Assembly: GCA_037139735.1 (NCBI GenBank)
Contig: JBAXFU010000005.1
Location: 1 to 64,000, forward strand
Length of the DNA: 64,000 bases
Direction: 5' to 3'
Source of the DNA: UBA2402 sp037139735
Lineage (GTDB): Bacteria > Planctomycetota > Phycisphaerae > Phycisphaerales > UBA1924
Shown here: positions 16,474-22,941 of the stretch, piece after piece
How positions within the stretch are numbered: the first letter of the stretch is position 1
Layout: each line of letters starts with the position of its first letter
The notes under the pieces: generated by a model
What the model was told of the DNA's origin: nothing
Databases searched by the model: none
Seen by the model: the letters and a program-made list of their open reading frames with translations, nothing else
Made by a program: the position numbers and the translations under genes

Positions 16474-16508
16474 GAAACGCGTCGCTCAGGCGACGCGTTT
16501 CTTTTTTT
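16474..16508 (+). terminator. Rho-independent terminator
   Basis: The 12-bp stem GAAACGCGTCGC / GCGACGCGTTTC with loop TCAG is followed directly by seven T residues, 29 nt after the OmpA-type stop codon. This is the clearest intrinsic terminator in the window. Confidence 0.95.
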
Positions 16509-16657
16509 CCCCCGTCCGCATCGGCGGGGTCGCCTTGCAGTCCGTCGCGAAGTCAACGGAACATCAAGGGCCCGGGCGAGGGTGTCTCGCACGGAGCGAT
16601 CGGAGAGGACGCAAGCACGGGATGAGGCGACCGACAACGGCCCGCCGACGTCCGCCG

Positions 16658-17992
16658 TCACGGCCCGACGAAGGTGTTGCCGCGCTCGGTGGGCAGTTCA
16701 TTGCCCCGCAGGCGGAACTCCATCTTGGCCACGCGGGCGCCCGAACGTCGCATCTCGACGCGAGCCTGCTCCAGGGCGTGGTCCACGACCGCGGGCATCC
16801 AGATGTTGTCGTCGCCGTTCTGCGGCGAGGCCATCCACGCGCCCGAACCGTCGGAACGCACCACCCACTGGCCGTCGCCCCCGTGGTTGGGAGAGTTCTC
16901 CATCGGATTCACCGCCTGGCCCAGCCGCGACCGTGCGACCACCGGCGACTTGTCGGCCAAGACCACCATGGGCATGTCGCCATGGCGTTCGCCCCACTGC
17001 GGCTTGACCTTCGAGAACATCACGTGGTAGCTGTACGAGACCTCGTCGTGGCACGACCAATCGCCCTGCGTGGCTTCGCACGAGCAGTTCCGCTGCGCCG
17101 CGGGATTGCCGGGGCACGCGAAGTCCTGCAACTTGGCGTAGTGCAGACGCGGCAGTTGGAAGAGATTGGCCGAGTTCGATCGGCCGGGGCCATTACCCAC
17201 GTCCCACCACGTCGGGCCCGCCAGCGAAGCGCTCGCCACGGGCAGTTGCTCGCGGTAGTCGGAGGCGTAGGAACTCATCGCGCCCGCCACCGCGGCCATG
17301 TTGCCGCCGCAGGTCACCTTCATCGAGTGATGGCGCCATGCCGTCAGCACGGGCCACAGCACGCTGACACCCAGCAGGCCCGCCGCGGCCATGGACAGGA
17401 CGTCGGCCACTCGACGGAAGACCAGCCGTCCCGCGACGGGCATGGGCGGCTCCATCTCGGTGGCCGCGATCCTCGCCAAGGTCCGATCGACCAGCTCCGG
17501 CGACACTCGTTCACCCTCGCGAGGCGAGGTCACCAGATCGCCCAGATGCAGCAGGCCCCTGGCCCGCTCCCGCAACGTGCCGTTCACGCGATCGTCGCGG
17601 AAGCCCGCCGCGACCAGCGCGTCGAGCGCCTCTTCATCCGCGGCGCACAGCGTCTGCTCGGCCCGCTCGCCCGCACGACGATCGGAGGCCGCGATGACCG
17701 ACAGCGTTCGATCCGTCAGCGACGCATCGATCGAGCCGGCCGAATCCTCGCCGGCCGCCAGTCCCATCACCAACGCGATCGACTCGGCCCGCTCCCGCAA
17801 CGAATCCGGGACCAGCGACAGGTCGAAGCCCGCGTCGATGAGCGCGTCGAACGCCAACTCGTCGGCAGGCGACAGCCTGGCGCCTTCATGGGTCCGGCCG
17901 GTGAACTCACGATCGTGATGGTCGGGCTCGAAGGTCATTCGTGATCCCACAACAGCCGTCCACTCATCGGACACCCGGCGTCGGTGCGTCAT
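16658..17992 (-). CDS. Membrane protein coupled to an ECF sigma factor (possible anti-sigma/prepilin-like exported domain)
   Basis: This 444-residue protein has one membrane segment near residues 215-235 (VLSMAAAGLLGVSVLWPVL). The cytoplasmic N-terminal half is helical and acidic, with two related segments: FDALIDAGFDLSLVPDSLRE and LDALVAAGFRDDRVNGTLRE. The C-terminal half has the look of planctomycete DUF1559-type exported domains (MAAVAGAMSSYASDYREQLP, a Cys-rich stretch CPGNPAAQRNCSC). The gene starts with an ATGA overlap on the stop of the ECF sigma gene, so coupling and an anti-sigma role are likely by position. The second ATG at 17938 is an alternative start. Confidence 0.75.
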   Translation of the reverse strand: MTHRRRVSDEWTAVVGSRMTFEPDHHDREFTGRTHEGARLSPADELAFDALIDAGFDLSLVPDSLRERAESIALVMGLAAGEDSAGSIDASLTDRTLSVIAASDRRAGERAEQTLCAADEEALDALVAAGFRDDRVNGTLRERARGLLHLGDLVTSPREGERVSPELVDRTLARIAATEMEPPMPVAGRLVFRRVADVLSMAAAGLLGVSVLWPVLTAWRHHSMKVTCGGNMAAVAGAMSSYASDYREQLPVASASLAGPTWWDVGNGPGRSNSANLFQLPRLHYAKLQDFACPGNPAAQRNCSCEATQGDWSCHDEVSYSYHVMFSKVKPQWGERHGDMPMVVLADKSPVVARSRLGQAVNPMENSPNHGGDGQWVVRSDGSGAWMASPQNGDDNIWMPAVVDHALEQARVEMRRSGARVAKMEFRLRGNELPTERGNTFVGP

Positions 17993-18612
17993 TCCGGCGA
18001 CTTGCGAGCGGCCTCCTCGTCGGCCTTGGCCTTCCAGAGCTTCGCGAACGTCGCCACCGCCGAATGCAGGCGGGACTTGACGGTGCCGAGCGGAATGCCG
18101 AGTTCGTCGGCGATCTGCACGTAGCTCAGACGCTGGAAGTAGGCCAGCAGCAGGATTTCGCGGAGCGAGTACGGGAGGGCATCGAGGATCCCCTGCACCT
18201 TCACGCTCGTTTCCCGACGCTGCATCGCGTCGTCGGGAGCCGGGATGTCCACCTCCATCAGGTCGATGAAACTACCGGAGGATCCGTCTCCTCCGGCGCC
18301 GCCGCCGTCCATCGGGGCCGACAGATCCAGCGTGCGTCGTCGCACCCTCCTACGCAGATAGTCGCGGGCCTTGTTCGCCGCGATCGTGAATAACCAAGGC
18401 CGGAACCGTCTTTCTGCGTCGAACGTGTGGGCTGCGACGTGTGCCTGCAGGAACGCCTCCTGGAAGACGTCCTCGGCCCCGGCGGTCTCCCCGGTCAGTC
18501 GCGTCAGAAAACGCATCAGATCGGACTGATGACGCTCGATGAGCATCCGCATCGCCGTGGGATCCCCCTGACGATGCCGCTCGAAGAGGATTTCGTCGCT
18601 CGTCTGGTTCAC
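17989..18612 (-). CDS. ECF-type RNA polymerase sigma factor
   Basis: This protein of about 207 residues has sigma region 2 (DLMRFLTRLTGETAGAEDVF, then RRFRPWLFTIAANKARDYLR) and region 4 (YSLREILLLAYFQRLSYVQI, then LGIPLGTVKSRLHSAVATF). The linker between the two regions is unusually long and Gly/Ser-rich. It directs RNA polymerase to a specialised promoter set. The next gene overlaps its stop codon by 4 nt and encodes a membrane protein that may hold it inactive. The start is uncertain: GTG at 18612 begins close to region 2, whereas an in-frame GTG at 18705 lies 3 nt after the DUF4286 gene. Confidence 0.88.
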   Translation of the reverse strand: MNQTSDEILFERHRQGDPTAMRMLIERHQSDLMRFLTRLTGETAGAEDVFQEAFLQAHVAAHTFDAERRFRPWLFTIAANKARDYLRRRVRRRTLDLSAPMDGGGAGGDGSSGSFIDLMEVDIPAPDDAMQRRETSVKVQGILDALPYSLREILLLAYFQRLSYVQIADELGIPLGTVKSRLHSAVATFAKLWKAKADEEAARKSPE

Positions 18613-18708
18613 GATCGCCCGATCCGAATCGGGCTCATGCGCCCGAACCTTCCAACGCCGCTGCAGGATATCCGCCCGCCGAACAACGCCTCCCGAACGC
18701 CACACCCG

Positions 18709-19080
18709 TCACGGGGAGGCCAGCATGAGCCGCCTCGCCCCCACGCTTCTCGCGAACTGCACCGCCCGCTCTCCTCGCGAAGGCCCGAACCTCGCCACGC
18801 CCTCGGCGCGCAGGCGTGGCGCATGCGTTCGCTCATACTCGGCAAAGGCGGCACGATCGGAAAAGACATACCTCGAAACCACCCTGATGCGGGTGTCGCC
18901 CATTCCCTCCGAATCGAGGATGATCAGTTCCGCCGACCTCGCCCCGCCACGCACGACCTCGGCCAGGTGGCCCGCCTCCAGCCATGTCAGGTACTCGCCG
19001 GCCACCTCCGCGTCGGGGAGCGTCGCCGTGACCCAGTAGACCAACGCCTCATCGCCCGCTCGGGGTTCGTCCGGTGCCAT
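18709..19080 (-). CDS. DUF4286-family small protein
   Basis: This 123-residue soluble protein resembles the DUF4286 family, small ferredoxin-fold-like proteins of unknown function. Matching segments are EYLTWLEAGHLAEVVRGGA near the start and VVSRYVFSDRAAFAEYERTH with APRLRAEGVARFGP towards the end. It precedes the ECF sigma gene on the same strand with a very short gap, so it may be in the same transcript. No catalytic residues can be assigned. Confidence 0.75.
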   Translation of the reverse strand: MAPDEPRAGDEALVYWVTATLPDAEVAGEYLTWLEAGHLAEVVRGGARSAELIILDSEGMGDTRIRVVSRYVFSDRAAFAEYERTHAPRLRAEGVARFGPSRGERAVQFARSVGARRLMLASP

Positions 19081-19198
19081 CTCCCAGCATATGGGGGCCC
19101 CCGCTCACGGTCCCATATGCTCCTGAAATGGACCGCACCCGGCAATGCCCGGGGGCGAGCCGCGTTGAGCCCCTCGGGGCGTTCGAGCGCACTGGAGC

Positions 19199-19834
19199 GT
19201 GATCGGCGTGCAGGAAGACCGCAGCGACCCAATCCCTTCCGACGACGACCTCGCCTCGCTGCTCGCGAACGCCTCCCGCGGCGATCCGGCCGCGTGGTTC
19301 GACTTGGTGAACCGCTACGCGCGACGCATCTACGCCCTGGCCCGCAGCCGCTGCGGCAACCACGACGTCGCGGAGGAACTCACCCAGTCGGTCTTCGCGA
19401 CCCTCGCCGAGAAGCTCCCCGCCGGGGGCTACGACGAACGCGGCCGGTTCGAGGCGTGGCTCTTCAGGGTCGCCGCCAATCGCGTTCGCGACCATGTCCG
19501 TCGAGGGCGTCTGCGGCACGTGTCGCAGGATCCCGAGACGCTCGACCGCGAGCACGTCGCCCGTGACGCGTACGAGCCCGGCGAGAGCAACGCGACCGAA
19601 CTGGCGGACCTGCGGGCGGCGATGCATGGATTGACCGAAGCCGACCGCGAAGTGATCGAACTGAGGCACCACGGCGGCCTCTCCTTCAAGCAGATCGCCG
19701 AACTGCTCGACGAACCCTTGGGAACCCTGCTCGCCCGGCACCACCGGGCCCTCCGCAAGCTTCGGGAAACGATGGAACGAACCACCCAGTCTTCGCGGCC
19801 CGCCGCCGGTGACCGATCCAAGACGGCCGAATGA
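19199..19834 (+). CDS. ECF-type RNA polymerase sigma factor
   Basis: This 211-residue protein has sigma region 2 (WFDLVNRYARRIYALARSRC, then EAWLFRVAANRVRDHVRRGR) and region 4 (LTEADREVIELRHHGGLSFK, then LLDEPLGTLLARHHRALRKL). The start is GTG, chosen because region 2 begins soon after. The gene heads an operon of three: its stop overlaps the next start as ATGA, and that gene's stop overlaps the third as GTGA. This is the usual sigma/anti-sigma arrangement. It is transcribed away from the other ECF gene at 17989-18612. Confidence 0.9.
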   Translation: MIGVQEDRSDPIPSDDDLASLLANASRGDPAAWFDLVNRYARRIYALARSRCGNHDVAEELTQSVFATLAEKLPAGGYDERGRFEAWLFRVAANRVRDHVRRGRLRHVSQDPETLDREHVARDAYEPGESNATELADLRAAMHGLTEADREVIELRHHGGLSFKQIAELLDEPLGTLLARHHRALRKLRETMERTTQSSRPAAGDRSKTAE

Positions 19835-20391
19835 TGAACGACGGAAGCGACCCCATGAGCCACGACCACCCCATCCGCCAGCCCGAACCGGCCCTGCCCG
19901 AATCGGCCTTGCACGACGACATTCGTGACATCGCCGCGCTGCTCGACCGCGCGGGCGCCGCGACTCGCGCCATGCCCGACGCCTCCTTCGAGGCTCGCGT
20001 GGCGATGCGGACCAGGCCCGTTCCGATCCGCTCGGAGGAGGTTCGCCCGTCCCTGTCGCTGCCGCACCTTGGCACATGGGGCGGACGCCGCACCGCGGGT
20101 CCCATGTGGGCCTCGCGAATCGCCGCGGCGTTGGCGGTCGCCGGCGGCCTGATGGCCGCATGGATGGGCACCCGCCCCGCGAGCATGCCCTCGACCATCG
20201 CCCCCTCCTCGGTGGCCACCGGTTCGACAGGGTCCAACGATGACCTCGAGTTGGCCTTCGCGGTCGCGGGCTTGGGCGACCAGAACGCCTCCACGCTGGA
20301 CGAACTGCGTCTGCAGGCCGAATCGATCGACTCCACCATCCGCCGAGGCATCGACATGACCGATCTCTTCGGCGAAGAGGGCTCCACGTGA
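19831..20391 (+). CDS. Single-pass membrane protein, probable anti-sigma factor
   Basis: This 186-residue protein is unlike any family I can name. The N-terminal 90 residues are cytoplasmic, with a helical stretch (DIRDIAALLDRAGAATRAMP). One membrane helix lies at about residues 92-110 (ASRIAAALAVAGGLMAAWMG), and a Ser/Thr-rich then acidic tail faces outwards (LDELRLQAESIDSTIRRGID). The 4-nt ATGA overlap with the ECF sigma gene makes a membrane anti-sigma role the simplest reading. No zinc-binding HxxxCxxC motif of the ZAS class is present. Confidence 0.7.
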   Translation: MMNDGSDPMSHDHPIRQPEPALPESALHDDIRDIAALLDRAGAATRAMPDASFEARVAMRTRPVPIRSEEVRPSLSLPHLGTWGGRRTAGPMWASRIAAALAVAGGLMAAWMGTRPASMPSTIAPSSVATGSTGSNDDLELAFAVAGLGDQNASTLDELRLQAESIDSTIRRGIDMTDLFGEEGST

Positions 20392-21398
20392 ATCGCACCA
20401 TCGCCCCCCTTGGCCGCTCACGTCCGTTCGCGATGCCGATCATCCGGGCGGCGGCGTGCCTCGTCGCCGCCGCCGGCCTGACATCGCTCGCCCTCGCGCA
20501 GCAGGAACCGCCGCCTCGCGAGCAGCGAGCCCCGCGCGAAGGTCGCCCGGAGCGATCGGGCTCGCCCGACGCCCCCGCGCTGCGCGAGCGGCTCGAGTCA
20601 CGGCTCGACGAGATTCAGGAACAACGCCGGCAGTTGCTCGCCGCGCTCGAACGCCTCGAACAAGGCGCCTCGCCCGCCGACGTGATGCGAGAGTTCGGCC
20701 CCCTGATTCGCGACCCTCGCCGCGGTGAGGGCCGCGGTGAGGGCCGAGGCGAGGGTCGCGGCGAGGGCCCCGGACGAGTCGAAGGACAGGACCGCTCCCC
20801 GCCGCCGCCGCCGCCAGATGGCATGCGAGATCGCGACGAGGGACGCCAAGGGCCCGGCATGCGTGGCGAAGGCCGCGGCCAGCGATCCTCCCCCCGCCCG
20901 ACAGCCCTTTCGCCCGAAGAGCGGGAACGCCTGATGACGCAGCTTCGCGAGCACGCGCCCGAACTGGCCGCTCGCGTCGAGGCGATGCAGAGCCGCGACC
21001 CCGAGACCGCGAGGCGATTCGGCGCACGCTTCCTCCCTCGTCTTCACGAGGCCATGAGGATGCGAGAAGGGGACCCCGAGGCCTTCCGGCTCAAGATCCG
21101 CGAACTCACCAACAGCGCGACCGTCTTCGAAGCCATGCGGGCGTTCCGCGACGCGGGCCAGGCGGAACCCGCCGTCCGCGCCGAGCGGGAGCAGGCATTG
21201 CGTCAGGCCCTTTCAGATCAGTTCGCCATCCGTCGCCAAACGCTGGCGAGCGACATCGATGCGCTCTCGAAGCGACTCGAACGGATGCGAGGCGACCTCC
21301 AGAAGGGTGAAGCGGACAAGCAAGCCGTCATCGACGGGGTCATCAACGCGGTGAGGGAGGGCAAGGAGCCTCCCGCCCCCGAGCGACGTCAGGACTGA
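20388..21398 (+). CDS. Exported coiled-coil protein with Gly-Glu-Gly-Arg repeats
   Basis: This 336-residue protein has a signal peptide (hydrophobic core ACLVAAAGLTSLALA, cleavage likely before QQE). A coiled-coil segment (LRERLESRLDEIQEQRRQLL) follows, then four GEGR repeats with an Arg/Pro/Gly-rich stretch, then a long helical domain. The helical part (RRQTLASDIDALSKRLERMR) recalls periplasmic sensor-chaperones of the CpxP/Spy type, but no LTxxQ signature is present. It is the third gene of the sigma/anti-sigma operon, starts with a GTGA overlap, and could be an output or sensor of that system. Function unknown. Confidence 0.7.
   Translation: MNRTIAPLGRSRPFAMPIIRAAACLVAAAGLTSLALAQQEPPPREQRAPREGRPERSGSPDAPALRERLESRLDEIQEQRRQLLAALERLEQGASPADVMREFGPLIRDPRRGEGRGEGRGEGRGEGPGRVEGQDRSPPPPPPDGMRDRDEGRQGPGMRGEGRGQRSSPRPTALSPEERERLMTQLREHAPELAARVEAMQSRDPETARRFGARFLPRLHEAMRMREGDPEAFRLKIRELTNSATVFEAMRAFRDAGQAEPAVRAEREQALRQALSDQFAIRRQTLASDIDALSKRLERMRGDLQKGEADKQAVIDGVINAVREGKEPPAPERRQD
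20721..20768 (+). repeat. Four tandem 12-bp repeats encoding Arg-Gly-Glu-Gly
   Basis: The unit CGCGGTGAGGGC is present four times in frame with silent or single-base changes. It encodes R-G-E-G units in the linker of the exported coiled-coil protein. In-frame slippage here would change linker length without breaking the gene. Confidence 0.85.
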
Positions 21399-21415
21399 CC
21401 TCGCCCGGCACGGTG

Positions 21416-21856
21416 TCAGGACACGATCGCGCCCGGAGCGATGTCGGACGACGGCGCGAGCAGCACCACCGTGCGCACCACGTCGGCCGCGCCGTCCTTG
21501 GGCACGTTGCTCGCCGCCAGCAGCATGCCACGCGACTCCTCGCCCCGCAGCATTCGCGGCGCGAGGTTCGCCACGATGATGATCGACCGGCCCACGAGCT
21601 GCTCGGCCGTGTAGTGCTCGCGGATGCCCGCGCAGATCTGCCGGGGCGTGCCCGAGCCGTCGTCGAGTTGCAGCTTGAAGAGCTTGTCGGCCTTCGGGTG
21701 GTTCTCCGCGGCGATGACCTTCGCGACGCGCAGGTCGACCTTGGCGAACTCCTCGAAGGTGATCTGCGGCTTGGGCTCGACCCCCGCCTTGGGCGCGGCC
21801 GACGGAGCGGCGGAAGGTGCGGCAGAAGGTGCGGCGGCGGGCGTGGGCTCGGACAT
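21416..21856 (-). CDS. Stand-alone tRNA-binding domain protein (MetRS C-terminal/Arc1p-like)
   Basis: This 146-residue protein is the EMAPII/Arc1-type tRNA-binding OB-fold normally found at the C terminus of methionyl-tRNA synthetase. Signature segments are ITFEEFAKVDLRVAKVIAAE, HPKADKLFKLQLDDG, ICAGIREHYTAEQLVGRSII and NLAPRMLRGEESRGMLLAAS. The first 30 residues are low-complexity, built on an Ala-Ala-Pro-Ser repeat. Such a free-standing module can act as a tRNA-binding cofactor of MetRS, or as a CsaA-like chaperone. No metG gene is in the window. The start was chosen at the ATG before the Ala/Pro stretch. Confidence 0.9.
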   Translation of the reverse strand: MSEPTPAAAPSAAPSAAPSAAPKAGVEPKPQITFEEFAKVDLRVAKVIAAENHPKADKLFKLQLDDGSGTPRQICAGIREHYTAEQLVGRSIIIVANLAPRMLRGEESRGMLLAASNVPKDGAADVVRTVVLLAPSSDIAPGAIVS

Positions 21857-21912
21857 GGGCTGGAACACCTGACGGAATGGCTCGAGAATCCGCACGCAGG
21901 CGCGTCGCGGGA

Positions 21913-22941
21913 TCAATCGCCCTTGACGCCGCCCGTCGGATCGCGGGTCACTGTAGGCGACGGCTTCGCCTGCTCTTGCGCCTTGGGTCGATCCGCCGGC
22001 GGCGGGTCGTCGCTGCCGTCGGCGTGACGCACCCATCGCCCGTGTCGCCAGTACATTCGGGTGGCGTCGATGCCCGCCCGCGTGCACACGGCCGCGGGGT
22101 CGGGATCGGCCAAGGGGGCTCCGTCGTCGGCCGCGAGTTGTGCCGCCCACGATCGCTGCGCTCCTTGGAGCAGCCACGACTCGAGCCTGACCTGGGCCAT
22201 GAGTTCGGAAGCCTGCATCGCGGGCCCCGGCGTGCCGCCGCAGGCGGGACACGCGCGATACTCCGGCTGCGGCCCGCTCCCGCGACGCACCACGCCCTTG
22301 TTCGCGCACTCGCGACACGGCCACGCCGCGGCTTCGCGTTCGAGCCACGACACGCCGCCCGACACCCCGCCTCGCCGCATCAGCGGCTCGATGGCGCGGA
22401 AGGCCTGCAACACCTCCGGCTTGGCGAGCACCTGCCTGGCGATCACGCCCTCGCCGGCTCGCACGTGCCCGAGGAGGACGGCGAGCCGAAAGGGCATCGC
22501 GTCGACGCTCGTCGGCGGCGGCTTGCGAAGCCAGCCGGGCGGCGCGCCCGCCGGATCCACCACCGACGCCAGCGCGTCGTACCAGCGACGATCCCGCTGC
22601 ACGCCCGTGGACTCGGCGAGTCCGTGGCACGCGCCGGCCGCGATGTGCCGATCGCCGGGCCTGCCCCTGGCGATCTCGAAGGCTCGCCCGAAGAGTTCGA
22701 TGGCCAGTCGCGTGTCGGCGGGGCCGCTCGAGGCGTCAAGAACCTCCTCCGCCAGGAGCAGATACGGCTCGGGCTCGGCGGGCGACAAGGCCGCGAGCCG
22801 GGCCGCGAACCGCTCGGTGACGGGCTGGACGCGCGGTGCCGCGGGCGGGGGCTCGACGGGCTGGGCCGCGAACGCGGCCGCCGCGAGCACGCCGGCGACG
22901 ATCGCCGATCGCCACGTCGTGACGCACGGGTGCGACCTCAT
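21913..22941 (-). CDS. Exported protein with DnaJ-like Cys4 zinc-binding motif (gene 5 of coupled operon)
   Basis: This 342-residue protein has a signal peptide (SAIVAGVLAAAAFAAQ). A helical, TPR-like region runs from about residue 40 to 190 (SPAEPEPYLLLAEEVLDA, TRLAIELFGRAFEIARG). A CxxC-x18-CxxC cluster (Cys209, Cys212, Cys231, Cys234) then reads PCRECANKGVV and ACPACGGTPGP. The Cys spacing and flanking Gly residues resemble the DnaJ zinc finger. The C terminus is charged and Pro-rich. Its start overlaps the previous stop as ATGA, so it is the last gene of the five-gene operon at 21913-30668. No known family is recognised. Confidence 0.7.
   Translation of the reverse strand: MRSHPCVTTWRSAIVAGVLAAAAFAAQPVEPPPAAPRVQPVTERFAARLAALSPAEPEPYLLLAEEVLDASSGPADTRLAIELFGRAFEIARGRPGDRHIAAGACHGLAESTGVQRDRRWYDALASVVDPAGAPPGWLRKPPPTSVDAMPFRLAVLLGHVRAGEGVIARQVLAKPEVLQAFRAIEPLMRRGGVSGGVSWLEREAAAWPCRECANKGVVRRGSGPQPEYRACPACGGTPGPAMQASELMAQVRLESWLLQGAQRSWAAQLAADDGAPLADPDPAAVCTRAGIDATRMYWRHGRWVRHADGSDDPPPADRPKAQEQAKPSPTVTRDPTGGVKGD

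Noticed and set aside
20388..21398. CpxP/Spy-type periplasmic chaperone assignment for the GEGR-repeat protein
   Set aside because: It is exported and helical, but the LTxxQ motif is missing, so only a general description is given.
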